Notes: a model not told the origin generated them from the sequence alone. A DNA stretch of 60,154 bases from Pseudomonadota bacterium (GCA_023386155.1 JAEWKH010000137.1:1-60154), one strand, 5' to 3'; shown: positions 50,888-59,820, counted from the stretch's first letter. Program-made: numbers and translations.

Positions 50888-51003
50888 AGCATCGGACGTG
50901 AAAAGTGGATTTGCACTTTTGGGATCCATCCGATGCTCCCTCTCTTGGCTGGCGCATCGTTCGGCGCGAAAAGCCAGGACCACTTTTTCGCACGATGCGT
51001 TAG
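50886..51003. repeat. Dispersed double-hairpin repeat, family A, complete
   Basis: Module one runs from GAGCATCGGA to TCCGATGCTC and encloses AAAAGTGG/GCACTTTT. The linker is CCTCTCTTGGCTG. Module two runs from GCGCATCGT to ACGATGCG and encloses CCACTTTTTCG. This is the best-preserved copy in this orientation. Confidence 0.88.
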
Positions 51004-51126
51004 ACGGGAACCCCGTTTCCACTGGATTTCTCCTCACCGGGCAAGCCTCCGGCAAGCTTGGGCATTTGGTTGCCACAATTGACTGCCATTGGCCGAAATG
51101 TTCGAGCCCTTTCAGTGGAGAGCAGT

Positions 51127-51390
51127 GTGACGGCACCCCACGATTTCGATGAGATGGTGGACCTTTTTGCTTTGAGCCGGCCCTTCGAGCGGTCGGCCGG
51201 CACGGGCATGACGCAGAAGGTCGCAACATTGCCGCTTCGGAACGCCATCATCCTGGTGGTCGAAGAATGGTCCGACGACAAGTTCAGGCAGCTGAGCGCC
51301 GTCATCGTCAGGCGATCCGCTCCCGCGATTCGCAGCTTCGAGGAGATCCGGCACCTTTACGGCAAGGTGGAGGCGGCTCCTGCGTCCTGA
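51127..51390 (+). CDS. Small hypothetical protein
   Basis: An 87-residue unknown starting at GTG with GGAG 7 bases upstream. The content (FDEMVDLFALSRPFERSAGT, NAIILVVEEWSDDKFRQLSA, RSFEEIRHLYGKVEAAP) is compact and soluble in character, with some resemblance in pattern to the neighbouring 99-residue protein. An open frame extends upstream to an ATG at 51058 without a ribosome site. No family recognised. Confidence 0.6.
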   Translation: MTAPHDFDEMVDLFALSRPFERSAGTGMTQKVATLPLRNAIILVVEEWSDDKFRQLSAVIVRRSAPAIRSFEEIRHLYGKVEAAPAS

Positions 51391-51774
51391 GCGGGGACAG
51401 CCTGCCGCCCCTCGCCCTTCCCGATGCCCAACATTTGGGCTCGATGTCTCTTTTTTAACCACCTGCCTCCCTTCCCTCCCGGTCCCATAACCGCTTTCAT
51501 GGGTCCGGCTCAGCAACCGACTGGAGGGATCGGGTGGAACTCGACGAAGCACAATGCTCATGCCCGAAATGGTTTCCGGTCTTTCTTTCCGGCATCGGGC
51601 TTGCGAGTCTCGCCCTCTCGCATCTGTTCTGGTGACCCGCCCGCAGGGGCGCCCGGGACCGGCCTTCCCTCCTTAAGGAGCGTGATCGGGCGAATTTGGA
51701 CCTTGACGAAAAGACCCTGTTCGCGTCTATTGCGCCACCTGCGAAGCGGGATCTCAGACCCGCGCTTTTCGCCT
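51391..51774. other. Intergenic region upstream of tRNA-Ser
   Basis: About 380 bases. It contains a T-run near 51447-51455 and pyrimidine-rich stretches. The tRNA promoter should be in its right end. No gene, repeat family member or strong hairpin was found. Confidence 0.5.
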
Positions 51775-51865
51775 GGAGACGTGGCCGAGCGGCTGAAGGC
51801 ACTCGTTTGCTAAATGAGCATACCCCAAAAGGGTATCGAGGGTTCGAATCCCTCCGTCTCCGCCA
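51775..51865 (+). tRNA. tRNA-Ser (GCT anticodon)
   Basis: The acceptor stem GGAGACG (51775-51781) pairs with CGTCTCC (51855-51861), followed by G and an encoded CCA. The D arm has GCCGAGCGGC. The anticodon stem CTCGT/ATGAG carries loop TTGCTAA, giving GCT. A long variable arm (ATACCCC AAAA GGGTAT) is the class II feature of serine tRNA. The T arm is GGTTCGAATCC. Confidence 0.96.
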
Positions 51866-52105
51866 TTCCCATCCAAAGCGTTAAACCTCAAGCTCGAATT
51901 TCCGGTCTGACGGACCCGTCGGGCATTCCCGCATGCCGGGTCGATGACGGTCATTGGACGCCTCGGCGGCCGGATGGCAGCGCCTTGGGCCGGTCCGGCT
52001 GCCTATCCGTCCGCGGGCCGGCAGGGACGCCCGAGACGCTCCGGCATCTATAAGAAAGGCGGCTCCGAAGAACCGCCTTGCCGGTGATCCATGTCATACG
52101 GCGCT
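51866..52105. other. Region between tRNA-Ser and the BA14K gene
   Basis: No supported gene. A small hairpin, AAGGCGG (52056-52062) with CCGCCTT (52073-52079), may be a weak terminator. No integrase or duplicated tRNA end was seen, so there is no sign of an island inserted at this tRNA. Confidence 0.5.
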
Positions 52106-52214
52106 AGCGCATCGTGCGAAAAGTGGATCGGGTTTTTCGCGAAGAACGATGCGCCAGCTGAGAGAAGAAGCGTCGGACCCAAAAGTGGATCCACTTTTCA
52201 CATCCGATGCTTTA
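52106..52214. repeat. Dispersed double-hairpin repeat, family A, complete
   Basis: Module GCGCATCGTGCGAAAAGTGG ... GAACGATGCGCC; linker CAGCTGAGAGAAG; module GCGTCGGACCC ... ATCCGATGC enclosing AAAAGTGGATCCACTTTT. Its end forms the TAA stop codon of the minus-strand BA14K gene at 52212-52214. Confidence 0.88.
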
Positions 52215-52739
52215 GCCGCCGTAGGGCGACACGCAGGCCTGCCTCGGGCCGTTCAGGGGCTGGTAGCTGTTGTCCGACACGCGATAGGACTTCCAGCGGT
52301 TCTGGCACCAGTTCACATGCGCGGCGCTCAGGCGAACCGGGGCATAGACGGGCGGGGCCGCGACCGGAGGCTGATTGGCAATCGCTCCCCCGATGATAGC
52401 GCCTGCAACGAAGGCGGCCGGCGGGAACCACCACCCATTGTACTGCCGATAACCGCGACGGTACTCCCGATAGCCTCGATGACCGTTGTAGTATCCCCAG
52501 CTACCACGCCGTTCGAAGCGAGGATGCTCGACCCGGCGCTCATGACGCGGACGTTCGACGCGGCGATGCTCGACCCTGTTCCGATCGGCATCCCGACGAA
52601 ACTGCACATGCTGCAAGCTGGTGCTTGCAGAATCGGGCTTGGAGAAAGGTAAAGGCGCCGCATTCGCAGCGGATATCGCAGACCCAAGAACACCAGCGGT
52701 CAAACAGGTCGCAACAATACCAGACACTACTTTCTTCAT
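52212..52739 (-). CDS. BA14K family protein
   Basis: A 175-residue secreted protein with a signal peptide (VVSGIVATCLTAGVLGSAISANA-type, ending ANA). An Arg/His-rich middle (RNRVEHRRVERPRHERRVEH) and a Tyr/Arg-rich segment follow. A hydrophobic stretch (FVAGAIIGGAIA) precedes the C-terminal BA14K motif HVNWCQNRWKSYRVSDNSYQ, which runs on into PLNGPRQAC with the paired cysteines. The Brucella founder is an immunoreactive lectin-like protein; the role in free-living relatives is unknown. The start at 52739 has GGAGATAG upstream. Confidence 0.9.
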   Translation of the reverse strand: MKKVVSGIVATCLTAGVLGSAISAANAAPLPFSKPDSASTSLQHVQFRRDADRNRVEHRRVERPRHERRVEHPRFERRGSWGYYNGHRGYREYRRGYRQYNGWWFPPAAFVAGAIIGGAIANQPPVAAPPVYAPVRLSAAHVNWCQNRWKSYRVSDNSYQPLNGPRQACVSPYGG

Positions 52740-52916
52740 AACTATCTCCGCAGGCACATGGTGAACGCTTTGCCTGAGTAGGATTTTGGGCCTTGCCCGT
52801 GAATGAGAACTGAATGCTGGCATTAAGCTTTGGTAATGTTCGAAGGCCTCCGCTCGCATCGGGGTCGCACGGCAAACCGACAGACGTGCAGCGAACCGGC
52901 GCGACCACCTGGACTA

Positions 52917-52932
52917 TTTGCTCTGCGACAAA
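52917..52932. promoter_or_regulatory. Candidate NnrR/FNR-type box upstream of nirK
   Basis: TTTGCTCTGCGACAAA is a TTTG-N8-CAAA dyad, 72 bases before the nirK start codon. It has the form of Crp/Fnr-family sites (NnrR, DNR) that control nitrite reductase genes in denitrifying alphaproteobacteria. Confidence 0.55.
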
Positions 52933-53003
52933 GAACGGCTCCGCCCTGCCGCTAAGGTCCTCTCGGCCGGTCGATCTCCGGTCGTCGAGCAGGGAAGCAA
53001 GCG

Positions 53004-54134
53004 ATGAGCGAAGCACTCAAACTGACCCGCCGCAGCATTCTGGTGGGAGCCGCTGCCAGCGGGGCATTCGTACAGGCGACCACGCCCGGACCGGCGCAGG
53101 CGCAGGCCGTCATGAGCAAGGCATCGGCATCCGATGTCGCCAAGCTGCCGCGAGTCAAGGCCCAGTTGGTCGATCCCCCCTTCGTTCATCCGCATGAACA
53201 GGTCGCCACAAGCGGACCGAAGGTCGTCGAATTCGAAATGACGATCCACGAGAAGAAGATCGTGCTCGACGACGACGGCACCGAGGCCTTCGCCTTCACA
53301 TTCAACGGCACGGTTCCCGGCCCGATGATGGTGGTCCATGAAGGAGACTATGTCGAACTCACGCTGATCAACGCTGCGACGAATGAGATGATGCACAACA
53401 TCGACTTTCATTCCTCGACAGGTGCGCTTGGCGGCGGAGCGCTGACGGAAGTCAACCCTGGCGAGAAGGTCGTGCTGCGCTGGAAGGCGACCCGGCCGGG
53501 CGTCTTCGTCTATCACTGCGCGCCTCCCGGCATGGTTCCCTGGCACGTCACCGCCGGCATGAACGGCGCCATCATGGTGTTGCCGCGCGAGGGGTTGAAG
53601 GATCACCAGGGCAAGCCGTTGAAGTACGACCGCGTCTACTATGTGGGCGAGCAGGACTTCTACGTGCCGCGCGACGAGAATGGCAAGTTCAAGCGCTACG
53701 CCAGCCCCGGCGACGCGTATGAGGACGTGCAGAAGGCGATGCGGACGCTGACTCCCACCCATGTCGTCTTCAACGGCAGGGTCGGAGGGCTGACCGGCAA
53801 GAACGCCATGACCTCCAAGGTCGGCGAGACCGTGCTGATCGTCCATTCGCAGGCCAACCGCGACACCCGCCCCCACCTGATCGGCGGCCACGGCGATTAC
53901 GTCTGGGCGACGGGCAAGTTCCGCAACCCGCCGGAGCGCGACCTCGAGACCTGGTTCATCCCCGGCGGCTGCGCGGGCGCGGCGCTCTACACCTTCCTGC
54001 AGCCGGGCATCTACGCCTATGTCAACCACAACCTGATCGAGGCCTTCGAACTCGGCGCCGCCGGGCACTTCAAGGTCGAGGGCGAGTGGAACGACGACCT
54101 GATGAAGCAGGTCCAGGCGCCGGTCGGCATGTGA
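53004..54134 (+). CDS. nirK: Copper-containing nitrite reductase
   Basis: NirK reduces nitrite to nitric oxide in the periplasm, the key step of denitrification. The 376-residue protein has a twin-arginine signal (LTRRSILVGAAASGAF). Type 1 copper ligands are His131, Cys172, His181 and Met186. Type 2 copper ligands are His136, His171 and His342, with catalytic Asp134 and His291 also present. All are intact, so it should be active. It is the classical two-domain class. It is followed 49 bases on by nirV. A FNR-type dyad lies upstream. Other denitrification genes (nor, nos, azurin) are not in the window. Confidence 0.97.
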   Translation: MSEALKLTRRSILVGAAASGAFVQATTPGPAQAQAVMSKASASDVAKLPRVKAQLVDPPFVHPHEQVATSGPKVVEFEMTIHEKKIVLDDDGTEAFAFTFNGTVPGPMMVVHEGDYVELTLINAATNEMMHNIDFHSSTGALGGGALTEVNPGEKVVLRWKATRPGVFVYHCAPPGMVPWHVTAGMNGAIMVLPREGLKDHQGKPLKYDRVYYVGEQDFYVPRDENGKFKRYASPGDAYEDVQKAMRTLTPTHVVFNGRVGGLTGKNAMTSKVGETVLIVHSQANRDTRPHLIGGHGDYVWATGKFRNPPERDLETWFIPGGCAGAALYTFLQPGIYAYVNHNLIEAFELGAAGHFKVEGEWNDDLMKQVQAPVGM

Positions 54135-54183
54135 CCCCCACCGCGCCTCCCACAAGTGGGGAGGCGCGTGCCTTCAAGACGGG

Positions 54184-55083
54184 ATGATGACCATGGCGAC
54201 GACAGTTCTCCTTTCGCCAGAGAAGGCGATGACCGCACTCGGACTCCTGTGCATGGCAGGCGCGGCCGCCCTCGTTGCGGTCGTCCCCGCGCAACGGACG
54301 GCATTGGCCATTGCCCTGCCGCAGACCGCAATCGTCTCACCCGCGACGATCATGCATCGCCTCGACGGAGAGTACAGCCGCGCCGGCAGGCCGGTCGACG
54401 CTCCCCGTGTCGCCGTCACGATCGACAAGCCCGTCGAGATCATGCGCTATCAGGTCACCGCTGCGGAGTACGCCCGGTGTGTCGCGGCAGGCGCTTGCAG
54501 GCAGACCGACGGATTGCCGAAGCGTGGCGACCTGCCGGCGATCGGCGTCAGCTACGCCGATGCGACCGATTATGCGGCCTGGCTCTCGCGCGAGACGGGC
54601 GCTGTCTGGCGCCTGCCGACCGACCGCGAATGGGCCCATGCGGCGGGTTCCCGCTTCGTCGACGATGCACGCGGCCTCGATCCGAACGATCCCAATCCCG
54701 CCCGACGCTGGCTTGCCGATTACGACCGCGAGGCTGCCCGGAAGGCTGCAAGCGATCCGGCCCCGCGCCCGGTCGGCAGCTTCGGGGCCAACGAACACGG
54801 CATCTACGACGTCGCCGGCAATGTCTGGGAATGGACGCAGAGCTGTCAGCGCCGCGTGACGCTCGACTCCGCCGGCCGCACGATCGACGAGACCGGCAAT
54901 TGCGGGATCTACGTGGTCGAGGGCCAGCACCGCACGATGATGCCCTTCTTCATCCGCGACCCGAAGAGCGGCGGATGCTCGGTCGGCACCCCTCCCGACA
55001 ACCTCGGCTTTCGCCTCGTCAGGGAAACGAGCTGGCGTGACCGGCTCCCGATGAGGCTGCGCCAGGTGCTGACGGGCCTCTGA
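54184..55083 (+). CDS. nirV: Formylglycine-generating-enzyme-like (SUMF1 domain) protein NirV
   Basis: A 299-residue protein with an N-terminal membrane-anchor or signal helix (AMTALGLLCMAGAAALVAVV) and a SUMF1/FGE-type domain. Marks are EIMRYQVTAAEYARCVAAGA, the region GVSYADATDYAAWLSRETG, VWRLPTDREWAHAAG, and HGIYDVAGNVWEWTQSCQRR. NirV is commonly found directly after nirK in alphaproteobacteria; its role is unclear, with suggestions of maturation or metal handling. Here it is adjacent and co-directional, hence the name. It converges on the RND efflux operon. Confidence 0.9.
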   Translation: MMTMATTVLLSPEKAMTALGLLCMAGAAALVAVVPAQRTALAIALPQTAIVSPATIMHRLDGEYSRAGRPVDAPRVAVTIDKPVEIMRYQVTAAEYARCVAAGACRQTDGLPKRGDLPAIGVSYADATDYAAWLSRETGAVWRLPTDREWAHAAGSRFVDDARGLDPNDPNPARRWLADYDREAARKAASDPAPRPVGSFGANEHGIYDVAGNVWEWTQSCQRRVTLDSAGRTIDETGNCGIYVVEGQHRTMMPFFIRDPKSGGCSVGTPPDNLGFRLVRETSWRDRLPMRLRQVLTGL

Positions 55084-55149
55084 CCTCCGTTCAGGAAGCG
55101 AGCAGACCCCTAAACGGCCTGCCCGGCCCTGTGCCTCGCGCGCGCCGCC

Positions 55150-58100
55150 TCACTCGGCAGGCTCGGCGGCCAGAGCCGCCTCGTGCGTCTCGGACGAAGC
55201 CGTGTGCCGCCTTCCGAGGAACGAGTAGGCCATCGGCACCACGAACAGCGTCAGGATCGTTCCGAGGGTCATGCCGCCCACGATGACCCAGCCGATCTGC
55301 TGCCGGCTCTCGGCACCTGCGCCCTCGGCGAGGGCGAGCGGGATGGCGCCGAGCACCATGGCGGCGGTGGTCATCAGGATCGGACGCAGGCGCAGCACCG
55401 AAGCCTCGATCACGGCCTCGAGACGCTCCCTGCCCGCCTCCTGCTGCTGGTTGGCGAACTCCACGATCAGAATGCCGTGCTTCGTGATGAGGCCCACGAG
55501 GGTCACGAGGCCGATCTGGGAGAACACGTTCAGCGTTCCTCCCGCGTAATAGAGCGCCGCGAGAGCGCCCGTCATGGACAAGGGCACTGTCAGGAGGATG
55601 ATCACCGGGTCGCGGAAGCTCTCGAACTGAGCGGCCAGGACCAGGTAGATGAACCCGAGCGCCAGGACGAACACCATGGCCAAGCTCGCGTTCGAGGACC
55701 GGAACTCGCGGCTCTGGCCCGCCAGGTCCGTCCGCATGTTGTCCGGCAGGATCTCCCTTGCCGCCTGCTCGAGGAACGCGATGCCGTCACCCAGCGAGTA
55801 TCCCGGGGCAAGGTTGGCCGAGAGCGTGACCGCCCGCATCTGGTTGAAGCGGCGCAGGTCCTTCGGCGCGACGTCCTCCGACACCTTCACGACGTTGGAG
55901 AGCTGGACCATCTCGCCCTTGGCCGACCTCACGTAGATGGTCGAGAGGGCGGCGGGCGAGGCCCGGTCCTCGGCGGGCAGCTGGAGATAGACGTCGTACT
56001 GCTCGCCATTGGCCTCGAAGCGGGTCACCTGGCGGCCGCCGAGATAGGTCTCCAGCGTACGTCCCACGGTCGAGATGTCGAGGCCGAGATCCGCGATCTT
56101 CTCGCGGTCGAGCTCAAGCCGGAACTCGGGCTTGTTGAGCTTCAGGTCGGTATCGACGTTGGTCATGCCGGGATACTGCTCCACCCGCTCGACGAGCTTC
56201 TCGACGGCCACCTGGAGCTGCTCGTAGGTGCCCGATCCCTGGATGACGAACTCGATGGGGCGCGACGATCCCCGCTGTCCGAGGGAAGGCGGGTTGCTGG
56301 CGAAGGCCCGCACGCCGGGAATGCGCCCGAGCTTGGGCGTGAGCGCCGCTCCGATCTCCTGCTGCGAGACGGTCCGCTCCTCCCAGTCCTTCAGCAGCCC
56401 GATGACCTGGAAGTCGGTGACCTCGGGGAAGCCCGCGATCATGAGCGAGTTCTGCGCCTCCGGCACCTTGGTCACCAGTTCGTCGATCTGCGACGCGTAG
56501 CGGCCCGTATAGGCCAGTGTCGCGCCCTCGGGGGCGCTGCCGCGCACCTGGAGGATGCCGCGGTCCTCGATCGGCGCGTGCTCCGACGGGAGCCTGGTGA
56601 AGTAGTGGACGCTCATGCCCGCCACCCCAAGCGCGACGAGCACCACCAGCCAGCGCGCTTTCAGGGATGCGCGCAGGATCGCCCCGTATCCGCGCTCGAA
56701 GGCCAGGAAGGCGTTCTCGATGACGACGAACAGCCGGTTCGGCTTCGGATTGTGCTTCAGGAGCCTCGAGCACATCATCGGGGTGAGCGTGAGGGCCACG
56801 AAGCCGGACACGATCACCGCTCCCGCAAGCGTCAGGGCGAACTCCAGGAAGATGCGGCCCGTCCGCCCCGGCGTGAACGCGATCGGCGCATAAACCGCGG
56901 CCAGCGTCAGGGTCATGGCGATGACGGCGAAGCCGATCTCGCGCGATCCCTTGATGGCGGCCTGCACGGGCTTCATGCCATCCTCGATGTGCCGGTAGAT
57001 GTTCTCCAGGACCACGATGGCATCGTCCACGACGAGGCCGATGGCCAGCACCATGGCAAGCAGCGTGAGGGTATTCACGGAGAAGCCGAAGGCGTACATC
57101 AGCGCGAAGGTCGCCACGAGGGAGATCGGAATCGTCACCACCGGGATGATCGAGGCCCTGACCGAGCGCAGGAAGAAGAAGATCACGACGATCACGAGCG
57201 CGATGGCCTCGCCGATGGTGTGGTAGACCGCCTTGATCGAGCGGTCGATGAACACCGAGCTGTCGTTGCCGATCTCGGCCGTGACGCCGGCCGGGAGGGA
57301 GGCGCCGATCTCCGGCATGGCCTCGCGCAAGGCCTGGGACACGTCGAGCGGGTTGGCGACCGCCTGCTTGACGATGCCCACGGCCACGGTCGTGTTGCCG
57401 TTGTAGCGGCTGTCCCTGCGCGTGTCGGCGGCGCTCAGCTCGACGCGGGCAATGTCCTTCATCTTGACCTGGTGGCCGTCGGCCACCTTGACGATCACGT
57501 TCTCGAACTGCTCGGGAGTCGAGAGGCTGGTGCGCGAGAGGACGGTGAACTCGCGGGTCTCGCTCTCGATGCGGCCGGACGGGATCTCCACGTTCTGCGC
57601 CCGAAGGGCGTTTTCCACGTCCTGGACGGTCAGGTTGTAGGCGGCGAGCCGCGCCTGGTCGAGCCAGAGGCGCATGGCGTAGCGCCGCTCGCCGAAGATC
57701 GACACGTCGGCGACGCCCGGCAGGTTCTTCAGGCGGTCGACCACGAAGCGGTCGACATAGTCGGTCAGCTCGAGCGCATTCATGCGGTCGCTGACGAACG
57801 CCATGAAGATGACGGGCTGGGCATCGGCCTCGACCTTGGCGATGGTCGGCTCGTCGATCTCGTCGGGCAATCGCCGCCGCACGCGGCTGACGCGGTCGCG
57901 CACGTCGCTCGCGGCCACGTCGGGATCGACATCGGAGCGGAAGCGCACGGTGATGCGGCTCGATTCCGAGCGGCTCGTGGATTCGAGGATGTCGATTCCG
58001 GCGATGCCCGCGATGGAGCCTTCGAGCACCTGGGTGACCTGGCTCTCGATGATGCTGGCGGAGGCGCCGGGATAGCGGGTCGACACCGACACGACGGGTT

Positions 58101-58224
58101 CGTCGATATTGGGGTACTCGCGCACCGTCAGGCGGTCATACGAGACGACGCCGAGCAGGAGCAGGACGAGGCTCAGCACCGTCGCGAAGACGGGACGGCG
58201 GATGCAGATCTCGGGAAGGCTCAT
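55150..58224 (-). CDS. RND efflux pump inner-membrane permease (HAE-1/AcrB family)
   Basis: A 1024-residue, 12-helix proton-drug antiporter. It starts MSLPEICIRRPVFATVLSLV and has two large periplasmic loops. Conserved acidic residues of the proton path are in GLVVDDAIVVLENIYRHIED (helix 4), and the repeat signature recurs in helix 10 (IGLVTLVGLITKHGILIVEF). It lies 8 bases after the adaptor gene on the same transcript. No outer-membrane TolC-like component is adjacent. Substrates may be antibiotics, dyes or solvents; it is closest in form to the MexK/MdtC-like group, but this is not decisive. Confidence 0.94.
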   Translation of the reverse strand: MSLPEICIRRPVFATVLSLVLLLLGVVSYDRLTVREYPNIDEPVVSVSTRYPGASASIIESQVTQVLEGSIAGIAGIDILESTSRSESSRITVRFRSDVDPDVAASDVRDRVSRVRRRLPDEIDEPTIAKVEADAQPVIFMAFVSDRMNALELTDYVDRFVVDRLKNLPGVADVSIFGERRYAMRLWLDQARLAAYNLTVQDVENALRAQNVEIPSGRIESETREFTVLSRTSLSTPEQFENVIVKVADGHQVKMKDIARVELSAADTRRDSRYNGNTTVAVGIVKQAVANPLDVSQALREAMPEIGASLPAGVTAEIGNDSSVFIDRSIKAVYHTIGEAIALVIVVIFFFLRSVRASIIPVVTIPISLVATFALMYAFGFSVNTLTLLAMVLAIGLVVDDAIVVLENIYRHIEDGMKPVQAAIKGSREIGFAVIAMTLTLAAVYAPIAFTPGRTGRIFLEFALTLAGAVIVSGFVALTLTPMMCSRLLKHNPKPNRLFVVIENAFLAFERGYGAILRASLKARWLVVLVALGVAGMSVHYFTRLPSEHAPIEDRGILQVRGSAPEGATLAYTGRYASQIDELVTKVPEAQNSLMIAGFPEVTDFQVIGLLKDWEERTVSQQEIGAALTPKLGRIPGVRAFASNPPSLGQRGSSRPIEFVIQGSGTYEQLQVAVEKLVERVEQYPGMTNVDTDLKLNKPEFRLELDREKIADLGLDISTVGRTLETYLGGRQVTRFEANGEQYDVYLQLPAEDRASPAALSTIYVRSAKGEMVQLSNVVKVSEDVAPKDLRRFNQMRAVTLSANLAPGYSLGDGIAFLEQAAREILPDNMRTDLAGQSREFRSSNASLAMVFVLALGFIYLVLAAQFESFRDPVIILLTVPLSMTGALAALYYAGGTLNVFSQIGLVTLVGLITKHGILIVEFANQQQEAGRERLEAVIEASVLRLRPILMTTAAMVLGAIPLALAEGAGAESRQQIGWVIVGGMTLGTILTLFVVPMAYSFLGRRHTASSETHEAALAAEPAE

Positions 58225-58232
58225 GTCGGGTC

Positions 58233-59363
58233 CTAGTCTGCTTTGGCCACGGACGCTTCGCTGACGACATCGACCGCCGCGCCATCGCGCAGGCGATTGT
58301 GCCCGGCGGTCACGACGATCTGGCCGGCCTCGAGACCTTTCCTGATCTCGACCGAACCCGCCTTCCGGGATCCGAGCATCACCTTGGTCTCGACCGCCCG
58401 CCCGTTCTCGACGCGGTAGATCAGGTTGTCGCGCCCCTGCGGGACGATCGCCTCCTCAGGGATCATCACCACGCTTCGCTCGTCCCCCGTGCGAACGGCG
58501 ACCCGGGCGAAGAGCCCCGGGCGAAGCACGAGGCCGGGATTCGGAAGCTTGGCCCGCACGGTGAGCGCGCGCCCGTTCACGTCCACCATCGGGTCGATGG
58601 CGTAGATCGTGCCCGGGAAGGTGCGGCCCGGCAGGGCGTCCACGGACACCTCCACGACCTGACCGACCTTGACGTCGGACAGAAAGGTCTCGGGGACCTT
58701 GAAGTCGACCTTCAGCTCGTCGATCTTCTCGAGGTTTGCAATGGGGGCGCCGGGCGTGACATAGGCCCCGACCGACACCTTGCGGGTGCCGATCGTGCCC
58801 GGAAAGGGAGCCCTGATCGCCAGCTTGTCGAGTCTGACCTGAATCAGCTCCACGGCCGCGCGTGCGGTGGCCAGGTCGCTCGTCGCCTCGTCCTGGGCGC
58901 GCCCCGTCGCACTCCCGGTCCTGGCCAGGCTCCTCGTCCGTTCGTAGTTCGCCTCGGCGAGTTCGAGGCGAGCCTTCGCGTCAGCGAGCTCGGCCTTTGC
59001 CACGGCATCGTCGAGCTGGACCAGGACGGTGCCCGCCTCGACGCCCTGCCCCTCCTTGAAGGCAATGGTGGATATGCGTCCCGCGACCTCTGAGGACACC
59101 TGGACCGCCTCGTCCGATTGCAGGCTGCCCACCGCCCTGACGATGGAAGAAACCGCCTCGGATCGCGCCGGGGCCGTTTCCACCGGCACGGCGACGGACC
59201 TGCCGGCGCCGCGGGATGGCGTCCGGACGGACGAAGCCTGCCCTGCCCCAAGCCGTTCCGTCACGAATTGTCGGGCGCCAGCCACGTACTGGCCGTCAAG
59301 CGCGAGTGCGCCCAGACCCGCCAGCACGATCAGAGCGGCACATGCCTTGGTCGACGTCTTCAT
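58233..59363 (-). CDS. RND efflux pump periplasmic adaptor subunit
   Basis: A 376-residue membrane-fusion protein bridging the permease and an outer-membrane channel. The N-terminal hydrophobic anchor (ACAALIVLAGLGALALDGQY) is followed by the lipoyl-like half motifs (AVQVSSEVAGRISTIAFKEG and IRAPFPGTIGTRKVSVGAYV). An alpha-hairpin lies between them (AELADAKARLELAEANYERT). Beta-barrel segments end with IVVTAGHNRLRDGAAV. It is the first gene of the two-gene operon. No regulator gene lies next to it. Confidence 0.94.
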   Translation of the reverse strand: MKTSTKACAALIVLAGLGALALDGQYVAGARQFVTERLGAGQASSVRTPSRGAGRSVAVPVETAPARSEAVSSIVRAVGSLQSDEAVQVSSEVAGRISTIAFKEGQGVEAGTVLVQLDDAVAKAELADAKARLELAEANYERTRSLARTGSATGRAQDEATSDLATARAAVELIQVRLDKLAIRAPFPGTIGTRKVSVGAYVTPGAPIANLEKIDELKVDFKVPETFLSDVKVGQVVEVSVDALPGRTFPGTIYAIDPMVDVNGRALTVRAKLPNPGLVLRPGLFARVAVRTGDERSVVMIPEEAIVPQGRDNLIYRVENGRAVETKVMLGSRKAGSVEIRKGLEAGQIVVTAGHNRLRDGAAVDVVSEASVAKAD

Positions 59364-59405
59364 GGATACTCCGGAATGCTTGAAGGATAGGGCTAAGCTG
59401 ATCGT

Positions 59406-59648
59406 TCAGGGTGTGCGCGGCTCGTCCCAGGAGGGACGGAGGGTCTGGCCGGCTCCTGCCCGCGGGCCGCCCGGCCGCGGACCGTCGACCCTTTTCTCGA
59501 TGGCTCGAAGCTTAGCCTCCGCGAGGTCAGCCAAGGCACTTCTCGGGCTCGAGGCGCGCAGCCATCTCACGGCGCTTCTAACCTGATCGAGGTCCGGCCG
59601 GCAATGGGTCACGTCTTTGTGCTCACCGGGTTCCCGCTGTAAAGCCAT
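59406..59648 (-). CDS. Small hypothetical protein
   Basis: An 80-residue protein of unknown function. A helical core (DLDQVRSAVRWLRASSPRSA, LADLAEAKLRAIEKRV) is followed by a Pro/Gly/Arg tail. The ATG has a strong GGAGGGGC upstream, and no repeat or other gene overlaps it. It precedes the efflux operon on the same strand by 42 bases and might be part of it, but nothing suggests a shared role. Confidence 0.65.
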   Translation of the reverse strand: MALQREPGEHKDVTHCRPDLDQVRSAVRWLRASSPRSALADLAEAKLRAIEKRVDGPRPGGPRAGAGQTLRPSWDEPRTP

Positions 59649-59796
59649 GGCTGCCCCTCCATTCGAGCCGAAAAGTAGTGAAATGCTCGCCTGCTCCGTA
59701 ATGGAGATAGGCTTGAGCGGATGCCGTCCGCCTTACGAACAGATTACAGGTCTGTAATGAAATGCTCATCGATTGCATCGTTCCTTCGACTGGTAA

Positions 59797-59820
59797 GGAA
59801 AAGGGCTCCGAAGAGCCCTT
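59797..59820 (-). terminator. Rho-independent terminator of the last small gene
   Basis: AAGGGCTC (59801-59808) pairs with GAGCCCTT (59813-59820) around a CGAA loop, and a T-rich tail follows on the minus strand. It lies 9 bases beyond the stop codon of the gene at 59830. Confidence 0.8.

Noticed and set aside
51775..51865. tRNA-Ser as an island attachment site
   Set aside because: No integrase and no second copy of the tRNA 3' end was found in the window.
55183..58236. A 1017-codon open frame antisense to the RND permease
   Set aside because: It mirrors the permease frame codon for codon, is rich in His/Arg/Asp as expected from high-GC antisense, and has no family resemblance.
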